A DNA stretch of 64,000 nucleotides from Lentisphaerota bacterium (GCA_021413965.1 JAIOPI010000010.1:124001-188000), one strand, 5' to 3'; counted from the stretch's first letter, positions 49,819 to 59,780 are shown. The notes: a model not told the origin generated them from the sequence alone. Numbers and translations: made by a program.

Positions 49819-50702
49819 TATCGGCCGTGGCTCGCCCGCTGCGCCGCCGCATACGCGGTTGCCGCCTGGCGGGCCTTCTCGCGGGTCACCTTGATCTCGC
49901 TCTCCATGTTGATGATCCCGGCACGCTCGGCGTCCGCCCGCTCCCGCTGAGCCTGCAAACGGTTTTCCAGCACCAGCGCGCGCTCCTGCAACTCGCGCAG
50001 GCGGGTGGTGCTCGCCGGGACGTCATGGGCCGCCCCCAGACGCCGCACGCGCATGCCGTCTTCCTCCTGCTTGGACTCACGGATCAAGGTCTCCCGCTCG
50101 TCCTGAACCCGGCTCAAATCCTTCACCAGGTCCTTGGCGTTGTCTTCCGCGGTATCCACCACCTCGCGCTGGTGCGCCAGGCGCCCATTCAGCGCAATCA
50201 GCAGCAGCGAGTAGGTCTGGTCGCGCAACTGCAGCACCTCCAGGCTCGCGGGCTGCCCCTCCGCCGACGCCCCCTCACACGCGGCATCCGCCCCTTCGAT
50301 CACCGCCCGGTACGTCTGGATGGCATCCTCAAACTGTCCCCCGCCCGTCAGCGCATCCGCACGCTTCATCGCCTCCCGCATCGCCGCCGGATCGGACAGC
50401 GCCGGCGTGGACGCGGCTGTCGCTTGCGCCTTGCCCCCCCCCGCTTCCCCCGCCACCACCGGATCGGCCTCTTCCGCCACCTCCGGCGTATCGCGCTGCA
50501 GGCTCTCCACGCTCTCCTGGTCGATGACCTTGATGGTCTGGATGTGGCCCGAGGGCGTGCGCGAAACCAGAAGCCGCACCTCGCGCGCATCTTCGCCGAC
50601 AATCTCGCCGCTGATGGACGCCCCGGATTTCAGAACCACCGTGTCGGCCCGGGCACCCAGGACACCCGCCACCAGCAGCACGCAAAGCCCATGTCGTTTC
50701 AT
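49815..50702 (-). CDS. Exported coiled-coil protein, 295 aa
   Basis: A signal peptide (MKRHGLCVLLVAGVLGARA) precedes a beta-rich N-terminal part with DTVVLKSGASISGEIVGEDAREVRLLVS, recalling LSM/Sm-like or SHD1-type small barrels seen in PVC exported proteins. The Pro/Ala-rich middle leads to a long helical region (about 165-290) predicted as coiled coil (RETLIRESKQEEDG, RLRELQERALVLENRLQAQRERADAERAG). Function unknown. It overlaps the Fur gene by 4 bp tail to tail. The 239 bp upstream (50703-50941), before hemB, shows no gene. Confidence 0.65.
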   Translation of the reverse strand: MKRHGLCVLLVAGVLGARADTVVLKSGASISGEIVGEDAREVRLLVSRTPSGHIQTIKVIDQESVESLQRDTPEVAEEADPVVAGEAGGGKAQATAASTPALSDPAAMREAMKRADALTGGGQFEDAIQTYRAVIEGADAACEGASAEGQPASLEVLQLRDQTYSLLLIALNGRLAHQREVVDTAEDNAKDLVKDLSRVQDERETLIRESKQEEDGMRVRRLGAAHDVPASTTRLRELQERALVLENRLQAQRERADAERAGIINMESEIKVTREKARQAATAYAAAQRASHGRY

Positions 50703-50911
50703 AGGTAAGCCCAATCGGTTTCCCGGAGCTTACCCCGACGCGCGCACCCCGGCCACCTTAGAAATTCCATCCCCCGCCCCCACCCCCGACTCGCCACCAA
50801 GTCCCCCCCCCGCGCCCGTCGACCGGCAAAACCCGCCCCTCATCACCGGCTCGACCCGACAGGCCGGAATCCCTTGAAAACCAGGGCCAATTCCTCTATT
50901 GCTAGCGTTGA

Positions 50912-51925
<1,014 letters not shown>

Positions 51926-51942
51926 CCGCCACGCGGTGACTG

Positions 51943-52488
51943 ATGACACCCACCCTGCAACCCTGTGTCTTCTTCGACCGCGACGGCATCGTCAACGTCA
52001 GCCCGCCGAAGGCGGAATACTACGTCCTGAGCGTGGACCGCTTCTTTCTCATCCCGCAATTCGTCGAGGCCCTGGGCGTGGCGGCGGCACGGGGCTACGC
52101 CGCCGTGATCGTGACCAACCAGAAGTGCGTGGCCCGGGGCCTCATCACCATGGCCGGCATCGACGCCATTCATGCGCACCTGCGCGGCCTGCTGCAGCAG
52201 GCGGGCCTGGCGCTGACGGATATCTATGTCTGTCCGCACGGTGACGAGCATCCCGACCGCAAACCGAACCCCGGCATGCTGCTGCGCGCGGCGCACGACC
52301 ACCGCCTCGACCTGGCACGGTCCTGGATGATCGGCGACCACGAGCGCGACATCCGCGCCGGCCGCGCCGCCGGCTGCGCCAGAACCATCCTCGTCCACCC
52401 CGGCCCGCGCAACCCGCTCGCCGACTTTCAACTGTCCGGCATGCCTGATCTGCCTGATTTCCTGAAGAAGGAACTGCCACCGGCGTGA
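51943..52488 (+). CDS. HAD-IIIA phosphatase, GmhB/HisB-N-like, 181 aa
   Basis: The DxD nucleophile pair is Asp12 and Asp14 (VFFDRDGIVNVS), motif II is VIVTNQKCVARG, and the acidic motif is MIGDHERDIRAG. The zinc loop is visible as CPHGDEHPDRKPNPGML. The architecture fits D-glycero-D-manno-heptose-1,7-bisphosphate 7-phosphatase, which serves LPS core synthesis, or histidinol-phosphatase-like relatives. No heptose genes are nearby, so the substrate is open. It is probably co-transcribed with hemB. Confidence 0.8.
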   Translation: MTPTLQPCVFFDRDGIVNVSPPKAEYYVLSVDRFFLIPQFVEALGVAAARGYAAVIVTNQKCVARGLITMAGIDAIHAHLRGLLQQAGLALTDIYVCPHGDEHPDRKPNPGMLLRAAHDHRLDLARSWMIGDHERDIRAGRAAGCARTILVHPGPRNPLADFQLSGMPDLPDFLKKELPPA

Positions 52489-52530
52489 ACCCTCCCCCCC
52501 GTGCCCGCCACGTTCATGCGAACGCCCCCC

Positions 52531-52565
52531 CCCTCTCCCCTCGGGGGAGAGGGTAGGGTGAGGGG
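52531..52565. repeat. REP-like palindrome, left flank of DUF559 gene
   Basis: CCCCTCTCCC-CTCGGGGGAGAGGG forms a strong hairpin followed by TAGGGTGAGGGG. A related palindrome lies on the other side of the gene at 52920-52967. Confidence 0.7.
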
Positions 52566-52570
52566 TCCCC

Positions 52571-52993
52571 ATACGCACCCCCAACAAACCCCTTGCCCGC
52601 ATCCTGCGGCGCAAGGCCACCGCCACCGAGAAAACCCTCTGGAAACACCTCCGCAACCGCAAAGTCGCCAACACCAAATTCCGGCGCCAACAGTGCTTCG
52701 GGCCCTACGTCCTCGACTTCTATTGCGCGGAACTCAAACTGAACGTAGAAATCGACGGCGGCCAACACGATCTGCCCGATCACCGCTTGCATGACCAAGC
52801 GCGAACGGATTTCCTGATGAGCGAGGGCGTCCGCACGATTCGCTTTTGGAACAGCCAGATTCGCGCTAACGTGGAGGGCGTTTTGGAACGGCTGAGGATG
52901 GAGATTGAGCATAACAGGCCCCCTCACCTTGACCCGCTCCCCTCGGGGGAGAGGGAAGGGTCAGGGGTAACAGGAGAAACATCGCCACCATGA
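52571..52993 (+). CDS. DUF559 endonuclease-fold protein lacking a standard start codon, 141 codons including the stop
   Basis: The frame reads IRTPNKPLARILRRKATATE, then TLWKHLRNRKVANTKFRRQQ, GPYVLDFYCAELKLNVEIDGGQH and IRFWNSQIRANVEGVLERL. This is a complete DUF559 (Vsr/restriction-fold-like) domain with its E-x-D-G-G-Q-H core. A stop (TGA) lies four codons upstream of the expected start, and the only codon at the usual position is ATA (52571). No ATG, GTG or TTG occurs in frame before the middle of the domain (TTG 52787). Either ATA is used or the start has been lost. The C-terminus reads through a REP palindrome and ends overlapping the pyrE start. Confidence 0.7.
   Translation: MRTPNKPLARILRRKATATEKTLWKHLRNRKVANTKFRRQQCFGPYVLDFYCAELKLNVEIDGGQHDLPDHRLHDQARTDFLMSEGVRTIRFWNSQIRANVEGVLERLRMEIEHNRPPHLDPLPSGEREGSGVTGETSPP
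52920..52967. repeat. REP-like palindrome, right flank of DUF559 gene
   Basis: CCCCTCACCTTGACCCGCTCCCC is followed by TCGG and a near-complement, GGGAGAGGGAAGGGTCAGGGG. It shares the CTCCCCTCGGGGGAGAGGG core with the copy at 52531-52565 and is translated as part of the DUF559 C-terminus. Confidence 0.7.
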
Positions 52994-53526
52994 CATCACG
53001 CACCGAACTCGCCCGCCAGATCGTCCAATGCGCCACCCTGCACGGCGACTTCCTGCTGCGCTCGGGTGTGCGCAGCAAAGTCTACTTTGACAAGTACCTG
53101 TTTGAATCGGATCCCGTGCTCCTCAAGTCCATCACGCTGGCCATGGTCGACCTGCTGCCGCCAGGCTACGATGCGCTCGCCGGCCTGGAAATGGGCGGCA
53201 TTCCGCTGGCCACCCTCCTGGCCCAGCATACGGGCAAGCCCAGCCTCTTCGTACGCAAGCAGGCCAAATCCTACGGCACTTGCAAGATCGCCGAAGGTGG
53301 CGACATCAGCGGGCGCCGACTCGTGATCGTGGAGGACGTCGTGACGTCCGGCGGCGCCATTCTCGACGGCGTCGCCGAACTGCGCCGCCTCGGAGCCCAG
53401 GTCGATCTCGTCGTCTGCGTCATTGACCGCGAGGCGGGTGGCGTCGACAATCTGGCCAAGGTGGGACTGACGCTGAACGCGCTGTACCGCAAGTCGGAAC
53501 TGGAAGCCGCCGGGGCCGCTGCATGA
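52990..53526 (+). CDS. pyrE: Orotate phosphoribosyltransferase, 178 aa
   Basis: PyrE joins orotate to PRPP in pyrimidine synthesis. The PRPP loop is LVIVEDVVTSGGAIL (111-125), and the substrate segments SKVYFDKYLFESDP, LAGLEMGGIPLATLLA and VRKQAKSYGTCKIAEG are typical. The length is near the family's lower range. The ATG overlaps the DUF559 stop by four bases, and the REP palindrome just upstream ends 22 bp before it. The HIT gene follows 15 bp later. Confidence 0.93.
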   Translation: MTSRTELARQIVQCATLHGDFLLRSGVRSKVYFDKYLFESDPVLLKSITLAMVDLLPPGYDALAGLEMGGIPLATLLAQHTGKPSLFVRKQAKSYGTCKIAEGGDISGRRLVIVEDVVTSGGAILDGVAELRRLGAQVDLVVCVIDREAGGVDNLAKVGLTLNALYRKSELEAAGAAA

Positions 53527-53541
53527 CCGGGGAGGTGCCGC

Positions 53542-53931
53542 ATGAGTTCCATATTTACGAGCATCGTGAAGGGAGACATTCCCTGCCACAAACTGGCCGA
53601 GGATGACCGATTTCTCGCGTTTCTGGACATCCGGCCGATGGCCGAGGGACACGCCCTCGTGATCCCGAAACAGGAAGTGGACTATTTCTTCGACCTGGAT
53701 GACGCCCTCTTGAAGGATCTGATGGTCTTCGCCAAGCGGGTGGCGCGGGCGCTGGAGCGCGTCGTGCCCTGCAAACGGGTGGGGATGATCGTCGCAGGGC
53801 TGGAAGTGCCCCACGCGCACATGCACCTGGTTCCCTTTAGCAGCATGGGCCAACTCAATTTCGCGAACGCCAAACCGGCCGACAACGCCGCCCTCGCCGC
53901 CCTTGCCGCCAAGGTGCGCGCCGCGCTCTGA
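53542..53931 (+). CDS. HIT-family nucleotide hydrolase (Hint/HinT type), 129 aa
   Basis: The histidine triad HAHMHLVP gives His91, His93 and His95. The N-terminal FTSIVKGDIPCHKLAEDD and FLDIRPMAEGHALVIPK segments are classic for Hint proteins that hydrolyse nucleoside phosphoramidates. AGGTG lies upstream of the ATG. It probably shares a transcript with pyrE. Confidence 0.92.
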   Translation: MSSIFTSIVKGDIPCHKLAEDDRFLAFLDIRPMAEGHALVIPKQEVDYFFDLDDALLKDLMVFAKRVARALERVVPCKRVGMIVAGLEVPHAHMHLVPFSSMGQLNFANAKPADNAALAALAAKVRAAL

Positions 53932-53943
53932 ACAAGACGACTC

Positions 53944-54792
53944 ATGCAACACGGCCCGCCAACATCACCCACACCGCCGTCGCGGTCCAACGTTCACCGG
54001 GTAGGCGGGTGTCGATGGTGGATCCTGTCGGCGGCATTGGTCCTGCCTCTCTTTCACGCCGCGCCCACGCGCGCCGAAGACACCAATGCCCTTCCCTCCC
54101 TCGAGGGGCTTGTGCGGCAGTGGGTTGACTTGCGCACGCAGACGGCCTCCGAATCCCGCGCCGCGGTCGAGCAGGAGCAGCACCTGCGCACGGAAATCGA
54201 CATACTCGAGCGTGAGCGGGCCAGCCTCCAGTCGCAACGCGACGACCTGGACCGGCAGCAGCAGGCGCGCGCGGCGGACCTGAACGCCCAGTCGGCGAGG
54301 CAGGCCCAGTTGAAGGCGACGCTCGATGGACTGCGGCCGGCAGTCGAGCGTGCCGAGGCGGACCTGCGCCGCTGGCAACCCCGGATACCCGAACCCCTGT
54401 CGGGCCCGGTCGCCGCCGATTTTCAACAGCTGTCATCCAGCGCCGCACGCCCCGGGGATGAGCCGCTCGCCCAGCGCCTGATGGTGGCGCTGGCCTTGTA
54501 CACGCGCATCGAAGCCCTGCAGGGCTCCATGAATGTCGTCAAGCAGATCCTGACCGACGGCCAGGGCGGACGTCGCGAAATGGAGGTCCTGTATCTCGGC
54601 CTCGCCCGCGGATTCGCCGTATCGCCGGATGACCAATGGGCCGCCGTTGGCGTGCCCGCCGCGGACGGCTGGCACTGGGAAGCACGGCCCGCCCTGGCGG
54701 AGGCGATCCGCAGGGCCATCGAGCTGCAACAGCGTGGCCACCCCGCCGCCCTGTCCCCGCTGCCGCTCCAAGTCGTGGAGGTGGCGCCATGA
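53944..54792 (+). CDS. DUF3450-family periplasmic coiled-coil protein, 282 aa
   Basis: A long N-region ends in a hydrophobic signal (WWILSAALVLPLFHAAPTRA, cleavage near 44). The body is a coiled coil (EQEQHLRTEIDILERERASLQSQRDDLDRQQQ) and the C-terminal half has LYLGLARGFAVSPDDQWAAVGVPAADGWHW, diagnostic of DUF3450. These proteins precede MotA/TolQ-type genes in TonB2-like transport operons and are thought to support the energising complex in the periplasm. Its stop overlaps the next start by ATGA. Confidence 0.85.
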   Translation: MQHGPPTSPTPPSRSNVHRVGGCRWWILSAALVLPLFHAAPTRAEDTNALPSLEGLVRQWVDLRTQTASESRAAVEQEQHLRTEIDILERERASLQSQRDDLDRQQQARAADLNAQSARQAQLKATLDGLRPAVERAEADLRRWQPRIPEPLSGPVAADFQQLSSSAARPGDEPLAQRLMVALALYTRIEALQGSMNVVKQILTDGQGGRREMEVLYLGLARGFAVSPDDQWAAVGVPAADGWHWEARPALAEAIRRAIELQQRGHPAALSPLPLQVVEVAP

Positions 54793-56261
54793 TCGCCCCT
54801 CGCACCATGCCCGGTTGGCGGTGGGCCATCCTCCCCGCCCTGATGGCCACCGCCGGCCTGGCCGCCGATGGCCGTCCGCCGGCACCGGTGGCGCCTGTGC
54901 CGCAGGCCCTGGCCCGGACGCAACAGGACATCCGGCAGGCCACCGCGGAACTCAATGCCGCCCGCGATGCCGCCGCCGCCTCTCGCGCCCCACTGGTCCA
55001 GCGCCTGAACGGCCTGGAGGCCGACGTGCGGGATCTGCGCCGGGACGTCGAGCGCCGCGATGCCCTGCGTCAGAAGGAGGAGCGCGACCGCAACGACCAG
55101 GCCGCCGCCGCGCATGCCCTGGAGACTGAGGCCTATCGCACGCTGGCCGCGTTGCACGGCTACCGCCAGTCACTGGAATCGCGCCTGGGACCGGCGGTGC
55201 CCGCCGCGCTACGCGGCCAGTTGCAGGCCCTTGACCCGGGACTATCCGCCGCACAGGACTATGCGGGACTCTCCGATGCGGGCACCCGCCTGCTGGATCT
55301 CGCGGCACAGTGGAACCGGAGCCGACTGGGTGGCCACGCGTTCAACGGGGCGTGCCTCGACGCGGGCGGGCGCGAACTCACCGGCCGCTTCGTGGCCATC
55401 GGCCCCCTGACGTACTTCGCGGCGGATGCGGGTGGCGCGGCCGGCACCGTGGGCATGCCACCGCATGGCGCGGCCCCCGCCTTGCAGCAGACCTATGAGG
55501 GTGACGCAGCCGCGGCCCTGGCCACGCTGGCCGCCGGCGGCGAAGCCACGGTCATGCTCGACACGCGCCAATCCGAACCGGCGCGGCGAACCGGCTTGCT
55601 GACCACGCTCATCGCCATTATGCGCGGGCGCGGGACGCCCCAGGATTTCATGCTGCTCGACATGCTGCGGCAAGGCTGGCCCGTGCTCAGCATTCTGCTG
55701 CTGGCCTCGATCTGGTCATGCGCCATTATCCTTGAGCGCGCCCTGATCCTCCGCCGCGCGCATCTCGACGCCAGCCGCTTCGTGGACGCCGTGTTGAAAG
55801 ACCTCGCCGAGGGCGGCATGCCCCAGGCGCTGCTGCATTGCCAGCGCCACCGCAAACCCGTCGCCGCCGTGGTGGCCGACGTCCTGACCCAGCCGGGCGG
55901 GCGCGAAGACAAGGAGCGCGCCATGCGGCATGCCATCCAGGTCCAGATCCACAACATGGAACACCGCGTGCCGATCCTCGGGACCATCGGCAGCACCGCC
56001 CCCTTCGTCGGCCTGCTCGGCACCGTCGCCGGCATCATCCGCGCGTTCCGCGATATTGCCGCCAATGCCGGAGGGGGGGCCAGCGTCGTCTCCGCCGGCA
56101 TTGCCGAGGCGCTCGTCACCACCGCCTTCGGCCTGCTGGTGGCCATTCCAGCCGTCATGTTCTACAACCACTTCGTGAACTCGCTGCGGCGCTTCACCGC
56201 TGAAATGGAAATGAATGTCTATCACGTGATCGAAAAACTGTGCGCGGAGCCACCCCCATGA
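54789..56261 (+). CDS. MotA/TolQ/ExbB proton-channel protein with long periplasmic N-domain, 490 aa
   Basis: A signal-like segment (WAILPALMATAGLAA) precedes a coiled-coil periplasmic domain (about 35-140) and a beta region. The C-terminal channel has three membrane segments: WPVLSILLLASIWSCAIILERAL, VPILGTIGSTAPFVGLLGTVAGII and AGIAEALVTTAFGLLVAIPAVMFY. The conserved Thr/Pro/Gly channel residues lie in the last two. It would form the stator pentamer with ExbD, which is not encoded next to it. It overlaps the UroD-like gene by ATGA. Confidence 0.87.
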   Translation: MIAPRTMPGWRWAILPALMATAGLAADGRPPAPVAPVPQALARTQQDIRQATAELNAARDAAAASRAPLVQRLNGLEADVRDLRRDVERRDALRQKEERDRNDQAAAAHALETEAYRTLAALHGYRQSLESRLGPAVPAALRGQLQALDPGLSAAQDYAGLSDAGTRLLDLAAQWNRSRLGGHAFNGACLDAGGRELTGRFVAIGPLTYFAADAGGAAGTVGMPPHGAAPALQQTYEGDAAAALATLAAGGEATVMLDTRQSEPARRTGLLTTLIAIMRGRGTPQDFMLLDMLRQGWPVLSILLLASIWSCAIILERALILRRAHLDASRFVDAVLKDLAEGGMPQALLHCQRHRKPVAAVVADVLTQPGGREDKERAMRHAIQVQIHNMEHRVPILGTIGSTAPFVGLLGTVAGIIRAFRDIAANAGGGASVVSAGIAEALVTTAFGLLVAIPAVMFYNHFVNSLRRFTAEMEMNVYHVIEKLCAEPPP

Positions 56262-57532
56262 TGACTAGCAAACAACGCGTGCTGACAGCCCTGCGACATC
56301 GCACACCTGACCGGGTGCCCATCGACTTCGGCAGCACGGCCACCACCGGCGTCCACGTCGCCTGCGTCGCCCAGCTGCGCGACCACTACGGCCTGGCCCG
56401 CCACCCCGTCAAAGTCTGCGAGCCGTACCAGATGCTCGGCGAAATCGAGCCCGACCTGCTGGAGGCCATGGGCGTGGATACCGTCTCCCTCCCCTCACCC
56501 AAGACGATCTTCGGCTTCCGCAACGAGCAGTGGCGCGAGTTTCGCACGCCGTGGGGCCAGGACGTCCTCGTCTCCAAACACTTCGTGACCTCCCAGGATG
56601 CCAACGGCGATGTTCTGCTGTACCCGGAGGGCGATCGCCAGGCCCCGGCCAGCGGCCGCATGCCCGCCACGGGCTATTTCTTCGACGCCATCATCCGCCA
56701 GCAACCGATCGACGAAGAGCGGCTGAATCCGCAGGACAACCTCGAAGAGTTCGGCCCCGTCAGCGAGCCCGACCTCGCCTACTACCGCGAACAGGCCCGG
56801 CTCCTGGCGGACTCGGATCGCGCCGTCGTGGGCGGCGTCGGCGGCACGGCGTTCGGAGACATTGCCTTGGTGCCGGCACCTTTCCTGAAACACCCCAAGG
56901 GCATCCGCGACGTGGCCGAGTGGTACATCTCCACCGCCACGCGCCGCGACTACGTCCACGCCATCTTCGAAGCGCAATGCGAGATGGCCCTCGCCAATCT
57001 CGCCAAGGTACATGCCGCCATCGGGAATGTGCTCGACGTCATTTTCGTCTGCGGCACGGATTTCGGCACGCAGTCATCCAGCTTCTGCTCCACCGCCACC
57101 TTCGACGAGTTGTACGAACCCTACTACCGGCGCATCAACGACTGGATTCACAGCCACACCACCTGGAAGACGTTCAAGCACTCCTGCGGCGCGGTCGCCG
57201 CCTTCATTCCGCATTTCATCGCGGCAGGGTTCGACATTCTGAACCCGGTGCAGTGCTCCGCCGCCGGCATGGACCCCCAGACGCTGAAGAACCGCTTCGG
57301 CGACCATCTCGTGTTTTGGGGCGGCGGCGTGGACACCCAGCAGACGCTTCCCTTTGGCACGCCGGCCGAGGTGCGCGCCCAGGTTCTCGAACGCTGCAGG
57401 ATCTTCTCGCGCGGCGGCGGCTTCGTTTTCGACACCATTCACAACGTGCAGGCCAAGACCCCGGTGGCCAATATCGTGGCGATGCTCGACGCCGTCCGCG
57501 AATTCAACCGCGCAGGCGCAGGGGTCCCGTAG
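56258..57532 (+). CDS. UroD-superfamily protein, methyltransferase-like (MtaA/CmuA branch), 424 aa
   Basis: The start MTSKQRVLTALRHRTPDRVPIDFG is typical of the uroporphyrinogen-decarboxylase superfamily. Unlike true HemE it has a metal-type motif: His308-x-Cys310 (FKHSCGA) and Cys333 (NPVQCSAAGMDP), the HxC...C pattern of zinc-dependent corrinoid/methyl-transfer enzymes. Other hallmarks are IFVCGTDFGTQ and WGGGVDTQQTLPFGTPAEV. Its substrate is unknown. It is translationally coupled to the ExbB-like gene and lies where exbD would be expected. A homologue begins at 63962. Confidence 0.82.
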   Translation: MMTSKQRVLTALRHRTPDRVPIDFGSTATTGVHVACVAQLRDHYGLARHPVKVCEPYQMLGEIEPDLLEAMGVDTVSLPSPKTIFGFRNEQWREFRTPWGQDVLVSKHFVTSQDANGDVLLYPEGDRQAPASGRMPATGYFFDAIIRQQPIDEERLNPQDNLEEFGPVSEPDLAYYREQARLLADSDRAVVGGVGGTAFGDIALVPAPFLKHPKGIRDVAEWYISTATRRDYVHAIFEAQCEMALANLAKVHAAIGNVLDVIFVCGTDFGTQSSSFCSTATFDELYEPYYRRINDWIHSHTTWKTFKHSCGAVAAFIPHFIAAGFDILNPVQCSAAGMDPQTLKNRFGDHLVFWGGGVDTQQTLPFGTPAEVRAQVLERCRIFSRGGGFVFDTIHNVQAKTPVANIVAMLDAVREFNRAGAGVP

Positions 57533-57552
57533 CGGTCTGTCGAGCGCCAACC

Positions 57553-58269
57553 ATGCAAGGGCCCAGCATAGTCCCCGCTCGCTGGCGAATGGAGCCGGAC
57601 GAGAAGGAATCCACCTGGTGGATTCTGCCTGCTGCCGTGCTGCTGGCGTTGGGGATCTCCCTGCTCACGCCCATCGTCAGCGTGCCCGTCCCCGCAACCG
57701 CCAGCCGCCATCGCGACGTCTTTGTCGATCTCGATGCCTTGCCGCCGCCCCCCGTGCTCGCCGCCGAACCCGCGCCGAACATGCCGCGGCCGGAGGCCCC
57801 GCAACTGCAGGCCCCAGCCCCGCGCATGGCCCCCGTCGCGCGCCTGCCGCTGAACACCTCCGGCCTGCACGCCGACCTGACCCTGGCGCCATTTGGCCGA
57901 CCGGGTGCACTGTCCTTCCCCATCGCCTCAGCGGGCGCACCGTCTCCGCTCGCGGCCATCGGCACCGCGGATATGGTCTTCGACGTATCCCAGGCCGATG
58001 CGATGCCGCGTCCCCTCGCCCGCCTCACCCCGATGTATCCCCCCCGTGCACGCCTCCGCCGCATCGAAGGGGATGTGGTCGTCGAGTTTGTCGTCACCCC
58101 CCAAGGCTCCGTCAGCGCCGCCGAAGTCGTTTACGCACAGCCTCCAGACATGTTTGATCAAACCGCACTTCAGGCGGTGAAGCATTGGCGCTTTGAACCC
58201 GGCGTGAAGGATGGCCAGCCCGTCGCGGTTCGCGTACGACAGAAACTGACGTTCCGATTGGAAGAATGA
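57553..58269 (+). CDS. tonB: TonB-family energy transducer, 238 aa
   Basis: A single membrane anchor (WWILPAAVLLALGISLLTPIVS, about 17-38) is followed by a Pro/Ala-rich spacer (LPPPPVLAAEPAPNMPRPEAPQ) and a C-terminal TonB domain. That domain has YPPRARLRRIEGDVVVEFVVTPQG and ALQAVKHWRFEPGVKDG, which contacts outer-membrane receptors. It starts 20 bp after the UroD-like gene and overlaps the TPR gene by ATGA. No TonB-dependent receptor lies in the window. Confidence 0.88.
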   Translation: MQGPSIVPARWRMEPDEKESTWWILPAAVLLALGISLLTPIVSVPVPATASRHRDVFVDLDALPPPPVLAAEPAPNMPRPEAPQLQAPAPRMAPVARLPLNTSGLHADLTLAPFGRPGALSFPIASAGAPSPLAAIGTADMVFDVSQADAMPRPLARLTPMYPPRARLRRIEGDVVVEFVVTPQGSVSAAEVVYAQPPDMFDQTALQAVKHWRFEPGVKDGQPVAVRVRQKLTFRLEE

Positions 58270-59696
58270 CGAAGATGCTCCACGACTCCCGGATCCGGCC
58301 GCCGCACCATACGCCCCGCGCCTTGCCGGTCGCCCGACCCTCCGTGTTCGCCCCTCAACGGAGCGGGCGCCCGGCCGACACGGCGCTTCTGGCCCTGTTG
58401 GGCGCCCTGCTGACCGCCGTCACGCTGATGGCCCCGCTTGCCCGAGCGGACGGCGCCGCACCGGGCGCGACCGCCTCGGATCCATTCGAGCCGACAGTGA
58501 CGGCGCGCGAGTCGGAACTGCTGCAGCAAGCGATCCTCAAAGCGGAGACCGATCTTCCGGCCGGGATCGCCCTGCTGCGTGAGGCCGACCGCCGCACGTC
58601 CAGCCCGGCATTGGATTATGCCCTTGGCAACCTGTATGTGCAGACCAACCGCCTGGACGATGCCGTCATCGCCTATGGCGACGCGCTGCGCAAGCTTCCG
58701 CGCTTTCGTGCGGCGCTGAACAATCTCGCCCGTGTCCATGTGATGCAGGATCACCCTGACCTGGCCATCGCCTCCCTGACCTCCCTCGCGCAGGATGGTC
58801 AGGCCGACGCCGAGGCCTACTTGCTGCTGGGCCATGCCCTCGCCCTCACCGCGCGACCACTCTCCGCGGAGGGCGCGTACCGCCAGGCCTTGATGCTGCG
58901 GCCCGATGACGCCGAGGCCCGGCGTGGCCTGGCCAGGAGTCTCATCGATCAGCAGCGCTACCCGGAGGCGTCCGCCCTCGTCCATGAACTGTTGCTGACG
59001 CGCCCCCAGGACACAGACCTCTGGTCGTTGCAAGTCAGCCTCGCCCTCTCGCGCGAACAGGAGGATGACGCCATCGTTGCCCTGGAAACAGCCCGGCGCC
59101 TGGGGGCCGTCACGCCCGATATGCTGTCCATGCTGGGTGACCTCTATCTCAACCGCCGCCAGCCGCAGGAAGCCGTGAGCGCTTACCGTGCCGCCCTGGC
59201 CGCGGGAGCATCCGGCGTGGAACTCCGCCTGCGCGCTTCGGAAGGGTTGCTGATGCTGGATGCCCTGAAGGACGCCAGGCGTTTCCTCGATGAACTCCAG
59301 GCCGAGTCGACGGCGGACCCGACCCGGCTGACGGCGGCGCAGAAGAGCCGCCTGCGGCGCCTGGGGGCGGATCTGGCCCGGCGCGACGGGCGCCTGGATG
59401 ATGCCCGCGAGGCCTACTGTGCGCTGCTGCATGATGATCCGTTGAATGGGGACGCCCTGCTGGCGCTGGGCGATCTCACGCGCGAGTCCGGCACCCCGGA
59501 AGACGCCCTGCTGGAGTACGAGCGCGCGGGACGCCTCGCCGGTTTCGAGGGGCGCGCCCTGGTCAAGCAGGCGGAGATCGAAGTGACGCGCGGGCGGTAT
59601 CCGCGGGCGGTCACGCTGCTGGAGGCGGCCCAGGCCGTCGATCCGCACCCGCACGTGGCGCGCTACCTGGATCAAGTACGACAACTGGTGAAGTAG
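58266..59696 (+). CDS. Exported tetratricopeptide-repeat protein, 476 aa
   Basis: An N-terminal hydrophobic segment (LLALLGALLTAVTLMAPLARA, about 41-61) is a signal or anchor. The rest is about ten TPR units, such as ALDYALGNLYVQTNRLDDAVIAYGDALRKLP and AEAYLLLGHALALTARPLSAEGAYRQALMLRP. A TPR protein as last gene is the standard ending of DUF3450/ExbB/TonB operons and probably scaffolds the complex in the periplasm. The start overlaps the tonB stop by four bases. Confidence 0.85.
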   Translation: MTKMLHDSRIRPPHHTPRALPVARPSVFAPQRSGRPADTALLALLGALLTAVTLMAPLARADGAAPGATASDPFEPTVTARESELLQQAILKAETDLPAGIALLREADRRTSSPALDYALGNLYVQTNRLDDAVIAYGDALRKLPRFRAALNNLARVHVMQDHPDLAIASLTSLAQDGQADAEAYLLLGHALALTARPLSAEGAYRQALMLRPDDAEARRGLARSLIDQQRYPEASALVHELLLTRPQDTDLWSLQVSLALSREQEDDAIVALETARRLGAVTPDMLSMLGDLYLNRRQPQEAVSAYRAALAAGASGVELRLRASEGLLMLDALKDARRFLDELQAESTADPTRLTAAQKSRLRRLGADLARRDGRLDDAREAYCALLHDDPLNGDALLALGDLTRESGTPEDALLEYERAGRLAGFEGRALVKQAEIEVTRGRYPRAVTLLEAAQAVDPHPHVARYLDQVRQLVK

Positions 59697-59730
59697 CGCG
59701 CGGCGCCACGCCCGCAAGGAGCCTGCCCGC

Positions 59731-59772
59731 GATCCCCTCCACCGGAGGGGTGCCCGCCAGGGCGGGGTGGGT
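59731..59772. repeat. REP-like GC palindrome, copy A
   Basis: GATCCCCTCCACCGGAGGGG is followed by TGCCCGCCAGGGCGGGGTGGGT, two adjacent hairpins. The same unit occurs at 63788-63829 and inverted at 63725-63764. Confidence 0.75.
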
Positions 59773-59780
59773 AGAAAAGC

